Assembly: GCA_900318535.1 (NCBI GenBank)
Contig: ONKU01000005.1
Span: 62,001-126,000, forward strand
Reading direction: 5' to 3'
Length of the DNA stretch: 64,000 bases
Origin: an uncultured Prevotellaceae bacterium
Lineage (GTDB): Bacteria; Bacteroidota; Bacteroidia; Bacteroidales; Muribaculaceae
This document shows positions 16,978-25,042 of this stretch, piece by piece. Each line of letters opens with the position of its first letter. Position 1 is the first letter of the stretch. Below the pieces are notes generated by a model. The model did not search any database. It was not told the DNA's origin and saw only the letters and a list, made by a program, of their open reading frames with translations. The position numbers and the translations under genes were made by a program.

Positions 16978-18591
16978 ATGGGAAAACAACTTGAAAAGAT
17001 TCAAGAGCTGATTGAGCGTCGCGAGAAGGCACGCATGGGCGGTGGCGAGAAAGCTATTGCCAAGCAGCACGAGAAGGGCAAATTCACTGCCCGTGAGCGC
17101 ATCAACATGCTCCTTGACGAGGGTAGCTTTGAGGAACTGGACATGTTTGTTCAGCACCGTTGCACCAACTTCGGCATGGAGAAGAAGACCTATGACGGCG
17201 ACGGCGTTGTGACCGGTTTCGGTACCGTTGGCGGACGTCTGGTCTATGTCTTTGCTCAGGATGCCACCGTTATTGGCGGTTCGCTGGGTGAGACCATGGC
17301 ATTGAAGATGTGTAAGGTGATGGACCTGGCTATGAAGCAGGGTGCACCTGTTGTCGGCCTGAATGACTCGGGCGGTGCCCGCATCCAGGAGAGCGTGAAC
17401 GCCCTGGCCGGTTATGCCGAGATTTTCCAGCGCAACATCAACGCATCGGGTGTCATTCCTCAAATCAGTGCCATCCTTGGCCCCTGTGCCGGTGGTGCCG
17501 TTTACTCCCCTGCCCTGACCGACTTCATCATCATGGCCAAGGGTATCTCGTTCATGTTCCTGACCGGTCCCAAGGTGGTTAAGACCGTGACTGGTGAGAA
17601 CGTGACTCAGGAGCAACTGGGTGGTGCTGGTGTACATGCCAGCAAGAGTGGTGTGGCTCACTTTGCAGCCGAGACCGAGGAAGAGGCCATCGCCATCATC
17701 CGTCAGCTGTTGAGCTACATGCCCAGCAACAACATGGAGGAGACTCCCCGCGTGGAGTGCACCGATCCCATCGACCGTGTGGAGGATGCCCTGAACAACA
17801 TCATCCCCGAGAGTGCCAATGACCCCTACGACATGTATCAGGTCATCAGCGCCATCGTCGACAACGGTGAGTTCCTCGAGGTCCACAAGGATTTCGCCAA
17901 GAACATCATCGTCGGCTTTGCCCGCTTCAACGGCCAGGCTGTCGGCGTTGTTGCCAACCAGCCCAACTGCATGGCAGGTGTGCTCGACGTGAACGCCTCG
18001 AAGAAGGGCGGCCGCTTCGTTCGTTTCTGCGATGCCTTCAATATTCCTCTGGTAACCCTCGTTGACGTGCCTGGCTTCCTGCCCGGTACCGGCCAAGAGT
18101 ACAACGCCGTTATCATGAACGGTGCCAAGTTGCTCTACGCCTATGGCGAGGCTACCGTGCCCAAGGTGACTGTTACCCTGCGCAAGAGCTATGGTGGCTC
18201 GCACATCGTGATGAGCTGCAAGCAGCTGCGTGGTGACCTGAACTACGCTTGGCCCAGCGCCGAGATCGCTGTGATGGGTGCTGCCGGTGCTGCCGAGATT
18301 CTTTATGCCAAGGACAGCAAGAACTTCAAGACCCAGGCCGAAGAGGCTAAGGCTGCTGGCGACGAAGCCAAGGCTAAGGAACTGCTCGAGGCTGGCAAGA
18401 AGTTCATCCAGGAGAAGGAAGACGAGTACAACAAACTCTTCTGCACGCCTTACAATGCAGCCCGCTATGGCTACATCGATGACGTGATTGAGCCGAGGAA
18501 CACCCGTTTCCGCGTAATCCGCGCCCTGGAAGTACTTCGCACCAAGAAGTTGACCAACCCTGCCAAGAAGCACGGTAATATCCCCCTGTAA
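16978..18591 (+). CDS. mmdA: Methylmalonyl-CoA decarboxylase / acyl-CoA carboxyltransferase subunit
   Basis: This 537-residue carboxyltransferase transfers the carboxyl group from methylmalonyl-CoA to the biotin carrier, releasing propionyl-CoA. Both crotonase-like halves are visible: LNDSGGARIQESVNALAGY with GPCAGGAVYSPAL in the N-terminal half, and VDVPGFLPGTGQEYN with KSYGGSHIVMS in the C-terminal half. It is about 20-30 residues longer than usual, owing to an Ala/Lys/Glu-rich helical stretch near 440-480 (EEAKAAGDEAKAKELLEAG). Genes for the carrier and the membrane pump follow, so decarboxylation (Na+ pump) rather than ATP-driven carboxylation is inferred; no biotin carboxylase gene is in the cluster. 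Confidence 0.92.
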   Translation: MGKQLEKIQELIERREKARMGGGEKAIAKQHEKGKFTARERINMLLDEGSFEELDMFVQHRCTNFGMEKKTYDGDGVVTGFGTVGGRLVYVFAQDATVIGGSLGETMALKMCKVMDLAMKQGAPVVGLNDSGGARIQESVNALAGYAEIFQRNINASGVIPQISAILGPCAGGAVYSPALTDFIIMAKGISFMFLTGPKVVKTVTGENVTQEQLGGAGVHASKSGVAHFAAETEEEAIAIIRQLLSYMPSNNMEETPRVECTDPIDRVEDALNNIIPESANDPYDMYQVISAIVDNGEFLEVHKDFAKNIIVGFARFNGQAVGVVANQPNCMAGVLDVNASKKGGRFVRFCDAFNIPLVTLVDVPGFLPGTGQEYNAVIMNGAKLLYAYGEATVPKVTVTLRKSYGGSHIVMSCKQLRGDLNYAWPSAEIAVMGAAGAAEILYAKDSKNFKTQAEEAKAAGDEAKAKELLEAGKKFIQEKEDEYNKLFCTPYNAARYGYIDDVIEPRNTRFRVIRALEVLRTKKLTNPAKKHGNIPL

Positions 18592-18598
18592 TCCATCA

Positions 18599-19627
18599 AT
18601 GCACACTGTTATGAGTAAAAAAGCATTGACATTATTGCTGCTCTGCGCCATCCTCGCACTGCCCACGTTCGCCCAAGGACGCCGCAACGTGCGCATCAAC
18701 GAGGTGATGGTGCAGCAGGACAGCACGGGCGGCAACGGCTGGGTCGAGTTCTACAACTCGTCTTACAGCACAGTTGCCGTCGAGAAGATGTTCATCACCA
18801 CTTTGAGCCGTGAGGAAATCACTAATCACATCAAAGCAGTGACTGACACTTCCAACATGAAACCCAATAAGGTGCTGATTGAATTGTGCAAGGAGCGCCC
18901 CATGGACATCTATGAGATTCCTCGTGGCGATGAGCGCAACACCAAAATCGCACCCCGCACCCACTTTGTCATGGAAGCTGACGGAACCCCCAAGAAAGGA
19001 ACCTTCCACATGCCTTTCACCTTCACCGCCGGCAAGGACAATTACATCGCCCTCTATGACGTGAATGGAGACCTGGTTGACGACGTTACTATTCCCGCCA
19101 GTCTGAATTATGGCGAGACCTATGCCGTTAAGGCTGAGGGACGTCTTCCCAGCATCTTGAACGACGCTATTCCTGCCGATTCGATCTGGACCGTCAAGGA
19201 CAACAGCACGATAGAAAAAGCCATCACCAAGGGCAACTACAACATCCGCGAAGTGAACGAGAACATCGAGGCCTTCCACGATAAGGATCCCCACGGTTTC
19301 TGGATTGCTTTGCTGGCGATGTCGGTAGTGTTCAGCGCCCTGGCCCTGCTGTACATCTGCTTCAAATTGTTTGGCAAATTTGCCAGCCGCAACCTGAAGG
19401 ACAACAGCAAGGAAGAGCCTGCTGCCCCCGTTGCAGCTACAGCCGCAGCCGTTCCCGCAACTGGCGGCACCGATGGCGAGACGATGGCAGCAATCTGCTT
19501 TGCGCTCTATCAGCACCTCAACGCCCACGACACCGAGAGTGGCGTGTTGACGCTGGCACCGCGCGATGGTTCGTCATGGGCTGGCAAGGCTGGTCTGATG
19601 CGTGAATTACCCGTTATCAAGAAATAA
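18599..19627 (+). CDS. OadG-like decarboxylase subunit with N-terminal lamin-tail-like domain
   Basis: This 342-residue protein starts with a signal peptide (KKALTLLLLCAILALPTFA). Residues about 27-65 resemble a lamin-tail domain (VRINEVMVQQDSTGGNGWVEFYN), and the exported N-terminal part extends to about 230. A single transmembrane helix (FWIALLAMSVVFSALALLYI, about 235-255) and a cytoplasmic Ala/Pro-rich tail follow, as in the small gamma/delta (OadG) subunits of Na+-translocating decarboxylases. Ordinary OadG subunits are about 80-120 residues, so the exported part is an added module. Position between mmdA and the biotin carrier supports a role in assembling the pump. An ATG at 18611 is an equally possible start. 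Confidence 0.8.
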   Translation: MHTVMSKKALTLLLLCAILALPTFAQGRRNVRINEVMVQQDSTGGNGWVEFYNSSYSTVAVEKMFITTLSREEITNHIKAVTDTSNMKPNKVLIELCKERPMDIYEIPRGDERNTKIAPRTHFVMEADGTPKKGTFHMPFTFTAGKDNYIALYDVNGDLVDDVTIPASLNYGETYAVKAEGRLPSILNDAIPADSIWTVKDNSTIEKAITKGNYNIREVNENIEAFHDKDPHGFWIALLAMSVVFSALALLYICFKLFGKFASRNLKDNSKEEPAAPVAATAAAVPATGGTDGETMAAICFALYQHLNAHDTESGVLTLAPRDGSSWAGKAGLMRELPVIKK

Positions 19628-19652
19628 TCACCAATAAAAATCATTCACTCTA

Positions 19653-20084
19653 ATGAAGGAATATAAATATAAGATCAATGGTAACGAGTATAATGTTGCC
19701 ATCGAAAACATTGAGGACAACATCGCCCACATCCAGGTCAACGGTGTGAATTATGACGTAGAGTTGCCCGAGCAGCCCAAGGCAGCGCCTGCCGTTAAGC
19801 GTGTCGCAGTGAGCGATGCTCCCGCAGCCGCTCCCAAGCCCGCAGCACGCAAGGCTGCTCCCGCCGCTGGCGGTCACGTGATTGAGTCACCGCTTCCCGG
19901 TGTCATCAAGGAAATCTTTGTCAAGGTGGGTCAGCAGGTAAAGGCCGACGACGTAGTCTGCATTCTCGAAGCCATGAAGATGGGTAACGAGATCCACGCT
20001 GGCGTTGACGGTACAGTCAAGAGCATCGAGGTATCGAAGGAAGATTCGGTACTCGAGGGTAACACTATCATGGTAATCGGATAA
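19653..20084 (+). CDS. mmdC: Biotin carboxyl carrier subunit of the methylmalonyl-CoA decarboxylase
   Basis: This 143-residue protein is the mobile biotin carrier that shuttles CO2 between the carboxyltransferase and the membrane pump. The C-terminal biotinyl domain (about residues 72-143) contains the canonical EAMKMGNE motif, with biotin expected on Lys109. A proline/alanine-rich hinge (AAPKPAARKAAPAAGG) lies at about 55-70. The N-terminal KYKINGNEYNVAIENIEDN resembles the start of related gamma subunits. It sits 25 bases after the OadG-like gene and 14 before the pump gene. Confidence 0.93.
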   Translation: MKEYKYKINGNEYNVAIENIEDNIAHIQVNGVNYDVELPEQPKAAPAVKRVAVSDAPAAAPKPAARKAAPAAGGHVIESPLPGVIKEIFVKVGQQVKADDVVCILEAMKMGNEIHAGVDGTVKSIEVSKEDSVLEGNTIMVIG

Positions 20085-20098
20085 ATTGACACCTGATT

Positions 20099-21253
20099 AT
20101 GGTACTGCTTGACAATTTCCTGTTCACCAAGTTGTTGGACTTCTGGCACTTTACCGGATTCTACAACTTTGACTACACTAACCTGATCATGATTTTGGTG
20201 GGTCTGTTCTTCATCTACCTCGCCATTAAACATGATTTTGAGCCCATGCTCCTTGTTCCCATTGGCTTTGGTATCCTGATTGGTAACATTCCCTTCCAGC
20301 CGGGTAACGAGATAGGCATCTATGAGGAGGGCTCCGTGCTCAACATCCTGTATCAGGGTGTGCGCAACGGATGGTACCCGCCGCTCATCTTCCTGGGCAT
20401 CGGTGCGATGACCGACTTCAGCGCCCTGCTTGCCAACCCCAAACTGATGCTTGTGGGTGCAGCTGCGCAGTTCGGTATCTTCGGTGCCTATATGATTGCC
20501 CTTGCCCTGGGCTTTATGCCCGACCAGGCAGGTGCTATCGCCATCATCGGCGGTGCTGACGGTCCCACTGCTATCTTCCTGTCGTCGAAGTTGGCTCCCA
20601 ACCTGATGGGTGCTATCGCCGTGAGTGCCTACAGCTATATGGCCCTCGTACCGGTGATCCAGCCGCCTATCATGCGTCTGCTCACGACCGAGAAGGAGCG
20701 CAAGATGCGCATGAAACCTGCCCGCAAGGTCAGCCAGCTCGAGAAGATCATCTTCCCCATCTTCGGTTTGCTGCTCACCTGCTTTGTGGTGCCTTCGGCA
20801 ATTCCCCTGCTGGGTATGTTGTTCTTCGGTAACCTGCTGCGCGAGAGTGGCGTGACCAAGCGTCTTGCCCATACCGCCAGCAATGCCATGACCGACATCG
20901 TAACCATCCTGCTGGGTATGACCGTGGGTGCATCGACCCAGGCTTCGCAGTTCCTGACCAAGGAGACCATCTTCATCTTCTTCTTGGGCTTCTGTGCCTT
21001 CGTCATCGCCACCTGCTCGGGTGTACTGTTTGTGAAGATCTTCAACCTCATCTTGCCCAAGAGCAAGAAGTTGAACCCGCTCATCGGCAATGCAGGCGTT
21101 TCGGCCGTTCCTATGGCTGCCCGCATCAGCAATGACCAGGGTCTGAAGGCAGATCCCAGCAACTACCTGCTCATGCACGCCATGGGTCCCAACGTGGCCG
21201 GTGTGATCGGTTCGGCAGTTGCCGCTGGTGTCCTCCTGGGCTTCCTGGGATAA
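20099..21253 (+). CDS. mmdB: Na+-translocating decarboxylase beta subunit
   Basis: This 384-residue polytopic inner-membrane protein is the pump that decarboxylates carboxybiotin and exports Na+. Family signatures include [18 protein letters not shown], the [13 protein letters not shown] block with the Asp central to Na+ transport in OadB-type subunits, and [13 protein letters not shown]. It is the last gene of the operon and is followed by a long stem terminator at 21289. Together with the epimerase, carboxyltransferase and carrier it converts methylmalonyl-CoA to propionyl-CoA while conserving energy as a Na+ gradient. Confidence 0.94.
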   Translation: MVLLDNFLFTKLLDFWHFTGFYNFDYTNLIMILVGLFFIYLAIKHDFEPMLLVPIGFGILIGNIPFQPGNEIGIYEEGSVLNILYQGVRNGWYPPLIFLGIGAMTDFSALLANPKLMLVGAAAQFGIFGAYMIALALGFMPDQAGAIAIIGGADGPTAIFLSSKLAPNLMGAIAVSAYSYMALVPVIQPPIMRLLTTEKERKMRMKPARKVSQLEKIIFPIFGLLLTCFVVPSAIPLLGMLFFGNLLRESGVTKRLAHTASNAMTDIVTILLGMTVGASTQASQFLTKETIFIFFLGFCAFVIATCSGVLFVKIFNLILPKSKKLNPLIGNAGVSAVPMAARISNDQGLKADPSNYLLMHAMGPNVAGVIGSAVAAGVLLGFLG

Positions 21254-21259
21254 CATCAG

Positions 21260-21284
21260 ATATTAGATATTAGATAATAGATAT
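21260..21284. repeat. Seven-base-period TTAG repeat
   Basis: ATATTAG, ATATTAG and ATAATAG follow one another directly after mmdB. It is one of five intergenic short-period TTAG/CTAA repeats in the window. Confidence 0.6.
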
Positions 21285-21288
21285 CAGT

Positions 21289-21340
21289 GAGAATAGTCAA
21301 TAGTCGGGGCATCTGCCCGCTATTGACTATTCTCTTTTTT
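21289..21340 (+). terminator. Terminator of the methylmalonyl-CoA operon
   Basis: GAGAATAGTCAATAG at 21289-21303 pairs perfectly with its complement ending at 21334. The loop contains GGGCA/TGCCC pairing. A TTTTTT run follows at 21335-21340. Confidence 0.9.
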
Positions 21341-21387
21341 CTCCACAATAAATTGCCGAAAAACAAACAGAATAAGTGAAATTTGTT

Positions 21388-21395
21388 TATCTTTG
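21388..21395 (+). promoter_or_regulatory. -7 box for the small SH3-like secreted protein
   Basis: TATCTTTG followed by C is the consensus Bacteroidetes -7 box, 38 bases before the ATG at 21434. No clear -33 partner is seen. Confidence 0.55.
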
Positions 21396-21433
21396 CAGAG
21401 ATGAATAATAAAACATCAATAAATTATAAATAA

Positions 21434-21955
21434 ATGCGTGGAAAGATGAAAAAGATAGCATTGTTGATTGTTTTGCTTGTGACAGCGTTTACTGTCGGCG
21501 CTCAAGAGAAGACGTTAATCGCTTATCTTTACGGCGATTCCAGCTCCTACATCCTGAACAAGCCCAGTGGGGCCACAGTCATGACGCTGTCATATGAAGA
21601 GCCATACATGTTCAGCTTGTCATCGCCTCAGGACGGTTGGTGGAAAATCAATGACCTGTGGAATGCCGCCGACGATGAGGACCCGACATCGCTTGTGGGC
21701 TCCGACACTGGTGAATATTGGATTCATTTCTCGGACCTCTGCCTGGGCACGAGCAACTATGGAGGGCAAGAGCTGCACCTGCGTTCAGCTCCCCATCAGG
21801 ATGCCGACATCGTTTTTTCCTTCGATCAGGAACTCATACTCATGCCTCTGGACTTCGATGGCGACTGGACCAAGGTCATGGTGGACGGCTGCGACATCGT
21901 CGGCTGGATAGAAAACGAGTGGCTGTGCAGCAACCCGTTGACCAACTGCTGCTAA
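21434..21955 (+). CDS. Secreted small protein with possible SH3-like repeats
   Basis: This 173-residue protein has a signal peptide (KKIALLIVLLVTAFTVGA). Two tryptophan-rich halves may be bacterial SH3-like domains: one around QDGWWKINDLW and a second around LHLRSAPHQDADIVF ... WTKVMVDGCDIVGWIENEWL, where LRSAP and GWI resemble SH3b features. Six acidic residues in a short loop (DDEDP) and a double Cys at the C-terminus are notable. Upstream of the ATG at 21434 is A/T-rich, as favoured in Bacteroidetes; an ATG at 21446 would also keep the signal peptide. It is probably periplasmic or surface-exposed. Function is unknown. Confidence 0.6.
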   Translation: MRGKMKKIALLIVLLVTAFTVGAQEKTLIAYLYGDSSSYILNKPSGATVMTLSYEEPYMFSLSSPQDGWWKINDLWNAADDEDPTSLVGSDTGEYWIHFSDLCLGTSNYGGQELHLRSAPHQDADIVFSFDQELILMPLDFDGDWTKVMVDGCDIVGWIENEWLCSNPLTNCC

Positions 21956-22019
21956 CCCGTGCTTGTTCATTTATCCTTTTTCCAGAATTAAAAGTAAATC
22001 ACTTTAAATATTGACAATT

Positions 22020-22583
22020 ATGAAATACCTACGACAAATCCTGCTGCTTGCATGCATAATAACCGCGCTTGCTGTAGCCGCCGAGCAACCTGACCCTGTT
22101 ATCTCATCGATTAGAGACGCTTATCAAAAAGCCAAAGAGTCCATGAAGAAGAACAAGGGCATGGGCAACGAAATGGTCACAACACTCAACTATACTGTGC
22201 GTGGTCAAGGAAAAAGCAATGAGACTCTCCATTTCTACTACAACACTGTCGAAGGTACCTACTGGCTCGCTGAAGGCGATGACAGAGATCCTCATTTCTT
22301 TTACTACCCTCTCTATTTTGTCACCCGCACTTATAATATCGGGAAAAAGAAATACTACGAGGAATTCCTTTACGATCCATCAAGTCAAAATCTGCTATTT
22401 GCTTTAACACAAGACTATGATGAAAATGGAAAACGCTTTGACCGCCGCTTCTATTTCCATGACAGAAGCATCTACCACGTTATCGGTCCGGAGCCTACGC
22501 CTTTCATGGTGGATAATGTCATCTATCAGGCGAATGAACTAAGACTCGCCTTTGACTGGATCTTAAGGAATCCAAAAGAATGA
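22020..22583 (+). CDS. Secreted protein of unknown function
   Basis: This 187-residue protein has a signal peptide (MKYLRQILLLACIITALAVAA). I do not recognise the family. The mature part is rich in Tyr and Phe (HFFYYPLYFVTRTYN, KKKYYEEFLYDPSS) and in charged residues, with no transmembrane helix after the signal. It resembles secreted hypothetical proteins of gut Bacteroidales in composition. It follows the SH3-like gene by 64 bases without an obvious promoter, so the pair may be co-transcribed. A terminator follows at 22606. The ATG at 22020 was preferred over an in-frame TTG three codons earlier. Confidence 0.65.
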   Translation: MKYLRQILLLACIITALAVAAEQPDPVISSIRDAYQKAKESMKKNKGMGNEMVTTLNYTVRGQGKSNETLHFYYNTVEGTYWLAEGDDRDPHFFYYPLYFVTRTYNIGKKKYYEEFLYDPSSQNLLFALTQDYDENGKRFDRRFYFHDRSIYHVIGPEPTPFMVDNVIYQANELRLAFDWILRNPKE

Positions 22584-22605
22584 GATGAATTCGTCTTTAA
22601 GACAC

Positions 22606-22645
22606 AAAGCGGTTGTATTACCTCATGGGTAATCAACCGCTTTTT
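22606..22645. terminator. Bidirectional terminator
   Basis: AAAGCGGTTG at 22606-22615 pairs with CAACCGCTTT at 22634-22643, with inner pairing ATTACC/GGGTAAT and a T run. It separates the convergent secreted-protein gene and smpB. Confidence 0.85.
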
Positions 22646-22668
22646 ATATCATGGGTAATGGTAGGGTT

Positions 22669-23139
22669 TTACTGCTTGAACATGCGATCGATGGCGCGCT
22701 TGTCCTCGCGCTCCTTGATGCTCTGGCGCTTGTCGTACTGCTTCTTGCCTCGGGCAATGGCAATAACCAGTTTAGCCAGGCCGCGTTCATTGATGAACAG
22801 CCGCAACGGGACAATAGAATAGCCGGGCTGCAGATTGTCCTTGGCGATGCGGCGGATCTCCTTGCGGTTGAGCAACAGTTTACGGTCACGGTGGGTCGTG
22901 TGATTGTTATAGGAGCCGAAGCTGTACTCGGCAATGTACATGTTCTTAACCCACACCTCACCATTGATGACCATGCAATAGGTATCGGTAAGACCGACCT
23001 TACCTTGCCTGATGGACTTGATCTCGGTACCCGTTAGGACGATGCCTGCAGTAAAGGTCTCGACAATCTCATAGTCGAATGTCGCCCTACGGTTCTTGAC
23101 GTTGATCGTATTGTTATGGTTATTGTTGTTTCTGGACAT
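22669..23139 (-). CDS. smpB: SsrA-binding protein SmpB
   Basis: SmpB binds tmRNA and brings it to stalled ribosomes for trans-translation. The 156-residue length and sequence fit the family: [33 protein letters not shown] at the N-terminus, [17 protein letters not shown], and the basic C-terminal tail with [21 protein letters not shown]. The tmRNA gene itself is not in this window. It lies 12 bases downstream of the Yip1-family gene on the same strand, so the two are likely co-transcribed from the -7 box at 23714. Confidence 0.96.
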   Translation of the reverse strand: MSRNNNNHNNTINVKNRRATFDYEIVETFTAGIVLTGTEIKSIRQGKVGLTDTYCMVINGEVWVKNMYIAEYSFGSYNNHTTHRDRKLLLNRKEIRRIAKDNLQPGYSIVPLRLFINERGLAKLVIAIARGKKQYDKRQSIKEREDKRAIDRMFKQ

Positions 23140-23151
23140 CGCTCAAAACAA

Positions 23152-23697
23152 TTAAATGATCAGCAGGCTGAGCAGCGCCTCCAGCAACAAGGGCAAACCC
23201 AGCAGCAATACCGATGAGATGACAACAAACTTAGCCACCTTATCCTTCTTGACAAACAGATGGTCGGTACCGCGGTAGGCCATCCAGGGCAGATACACCA
23301 TCAAGAAAAGCACCGGCGTGAAATCACTGGGCAGCAGGTTGCGCAACACCCTGAGCAGCACCAGCAGGATAAGGTTGTACAGGATATAGTCATTCAACCT
23401 GGCCGTGGCGCCTTCGGTCTTCACCAGTTCGGGATAAAAGCCGCCAAGCAGGTAGATGATGATGTAGTAACTGATGAAATAGGTCGAGAAAAGTACGATA
23501 CCCGTCATCAGCGACGTCGAGAACGTGATCGTGTGATCATAAAGCATTGGCACAAAGCACGACAAGGCCAACGCACACAACAGCGGAAGGTAAGCGCTAC
23601 GCAGCACCTTGCCCGTCGGAATGTTGGACTCATTAATGACTTCCCAGCCGTATTTTGGGGCTGTTATCACACAAAATATGTTATGCCAAATGCTCAT
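23152..23697 (-). CDS. Yip1-family membrane protein
   Basis: This 181-residue protein has about five hydrophobic helices and the opening MSIWHNIFCVITAPKYGWEVI, typical of bacterial Yip1 (DUF1282-like) membrane proteins. The ATG at 23697 was chosen because a -7 box on the minus strand (TATCTTTG, 23714-23721) would start transcription near 23708. A reading from 23727 would begin inside the promoter. The family's molecular role in bacteria is unknown. It precedes smpB by 12 bases. Confidence 0.75.
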   Translation of the reverse strand: MSIWHNIFCVITAPKYGWEVINESNIPTGKVLRSAYLPLLCALALSCFVPMLYDHTITFSTSLMTGIVLFSTYFISYYIIIYLLGGFYPELVKTEGATARLNDYILYNLILLVLLRVLRNLLPSDFTPVLFLMVYLPWMAYRGTDHLFVKKDKVAKFVVISSVLLLGLPLLLEALLSLLII

Positions 23698-23713
23698 TGT
23701 CGATTTTGCGGCT

Positions 23714-23721
23714 GCAAAGAT
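23714..23721 (-). promoter_or_regulatory. -7 box for the Yip1-smpB unit
   Basis: The minus strand reads TATCTTTGC, an exact consensus -7 box about 17 bases before the ATG at 23697. Confidence 0.6.
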
Positions 23722-23815
23722 ACACATTTATTTACAAATACAAACTCTCCAAACCGATTTTAATTTACATTAGCAAAAACAATCTTAAATTCTTGATTCC
23801 GGCGGGAAAATAGAC

Positions 23816-23823
23816 TATCTTTG
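23816..23823 (+). promoter_or_regulatory. -7 box for the FGSNL-motif gene
   Basis: TATCTTTGC lies 34 bases before the ATG at 23858 and is divergent from the Yip1 promoter. Confidence 0.6.
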
Positions 23824-23857
23824 CAGCAGTCAGTTATACTATCAATTACCTGTTACT

Positions 23858-24277
23858 ATGGAAGAGAACAAAAAGAAAAATGAAGGATCAATGGGCAGAT
23901 TCACACCCGAGAAGATCAGGGAATTAGCTCCGAATGAGATATTTGTGTTCGGCAGCAATCTGGATGGATTTCATGCCGGTGGAGCTGCACGCGCTGCAGT
24001 GAACCAGTTTGGTGCGATTTGGGGTCAAGGTGTAGGACTTCAAGGTCAGTGTTATGCCATCCCCACAATGCAAGGCGGTGTCGAGACCATCAAGCCCTAT
24101 GTTGACGAGTTTATCCAGTTTGCCAAGACCCGGCCTGACCTGTACTTCTATGTCACTCGCATCGGGTGCGGCATCGCAGGATTTATCGACGAGGATATCG
24201 CTCCCCTATTCGGTGATGCACTAGCACTGGACAATGTTGCATTACCCAAGTCGTTCTATGATATTTTGACTCAATAA
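23858..24277 (+). CDS. FGSNL-motif protein (A1S_2505-like, possibly macro-domain-like)
   Basis: This 139-residue cytoplasmic protein has the strong motif IFVFGSNLDGFHAGGAARAA near residues 30-50, followed by GAIWGQGVGLQGQCYAIPTM and YVTRIGCGIAGF. The family is found on phages, plasmids and chromosomes and is often named A1S_2505 family phage non-structural protein. The pattern of Asn-x-x-G-x-x-x-x-G-A followed by a Gly-rich loop and a late RIGCGIAG loop recalls ADP-ribose-binding macro domains; that link is inference. A lysine-rich N-terminal dozen residues (EENKKKNEGS) precedes the conserved core. It is a monocistronic gene with its own promoter. Confidence 0.65.
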   Translation: MEENKKKNEGSMGRFTPEKIRELAPNEIFVFGSNLDGFHAGGAARAAVNQFGAIWGQGVGLQGQCYAIPTMQGGVETIKPYVDEFIQFAKTRPDLYFYVTRIGCGIAGFIDEDIAPLFGDALALDNVALPKSFYDILTQ

Positions 24278-24308
24278 CCCTTTTTATTCACTCATTAAAC
24301 AGTTCACG

Positions 24309-24953
24309 ATGAAGAAATTATTATTTGCAATGACTACTGTGTTGATGGCTCTAGCCGCTTGTTCAACACAGGGCACCGACGAGAACCAAGTGGCCACAGC
24401 TGCCAATAAGGACAATGGCCAGGCTGCTATCGAAAACATCATGACCCGCACTAGCATCCGCCAATACAAAGACCAGCCCGTGGAGCAAGAGAAGATTGAC
24501 ATCATGCTCAAGGCCGCAATGGCAGCACCAACTGCCGTTAACCTGCAGCCCTGGCACTTTATTGTCATCACCGACAAGAAGACTATCGGTCTGCTCTCCG
24601 GCAAACAGCCTACCAACGCACCGTTGCTGATCGCTGTGTGCGGTGACACCGACAAGACCACCATGCCTGACGGCAAGATGAAGCTGCCCGACTTTTGGGT
24701 ACAAGATGTGTCGGCTGCTACCGAGAATCTGCTGCTCGCCGCTCATGCCCTGGGACTGGGTGCCGTCTGGACAGGCGTATATCCAGCAATGGAGCGTGTC
24801 GCCGAGGTAGCCAATGTGTTGAACTGCCCGCAGAACATCGTTCCCGTTGCTGTTGTGCGCGTCGGTTATCCTGACGAGGCTCCTGAGCCCAAGAACAAAT
24901 TCAAGGAGGAGAACATCAGCTATAACAAGTTCGGCGGAAAGCTGGAGAAATAA
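24309..24953 (+). CDS. Nitroreductase-family lipoprotein
   Basis: This 214-residue protein has a lipoprotein signal peptide (MKKLLFAMTTVLMALAAC, lipobox LAAC with Cys18). An FMN-dependent nitroreductase domain follows from about residue 47: TRTSIRQYKDQPVEQEKID, MAAPTAVNLQPWHFIVI and LAAHALGLGAVWTGVYP, all typical phosphate- and flavin-binding segments. Most nitroreductases are cytoplasmic; anchoring to a membrane outside the cytoplasm is unusual but known in Bacteroidetes. The electron donor there is unclear. It starts 31 bases after the FGSNL gene, possibly on the same transcript, and ends at a terminator. Confidence 0.82.
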   Translation: MKKLLFAMTTVLMALAACSTQGTDENQVATAANKDNGQAAIENIMTRTSIRQYKDQPVEQEKIDIMLKAAMAAPTAVNLQPWHFIVITDKKTIGLLSGKQPTNAPLLIAVCGDTDKTTMPDGKMKLPDFWVQDVSAATENLLLAAHALGLGAVWTGVYPAMERVAEVANVLNCPQNIVPVAVVRVGYPDEAPEPKNKFKEENISYNKFGGKLEK

Positions 24954-24977
24954 GGCCTCAATTCCTTGAACGGAAAC

Positions 24978-25020
24978 AAGAAACTCGTCCACACACACAG
25001 GTGCGGGCGAGTTTCTTCTT
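24978..25020. terminator. Bidirectional terminator
   Basis: AAGAAACTCG at 24978-24987 pairs with CGAGTTTCTT at 25008-25017, flanked by A-rich and T-rich sequence. It lies between the nitroreductase and the convergent epsG-like gene. Confidence 0.8.
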
Positions 25021-25042
25021 GTATCTAAGAGCATCTGAAAAA

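Noticed and set aside
16498-18735. A 745-codon open frame on the minus strand across mce, mmdA and the OadG-like gene
   Set aside because: It lies opposite well-identified genes, has no family resemblance and is rich in His/Leu/Val as expected from the reverse of GC-rich codons.
19931-21256. A 441-codon minus-strand frame opposite mmdC and mmdB
   Set aside because: It has unusual His/Gln/Glu-rich composition and no recognisable domain; mmdC and mmdB are certain on the other strand.
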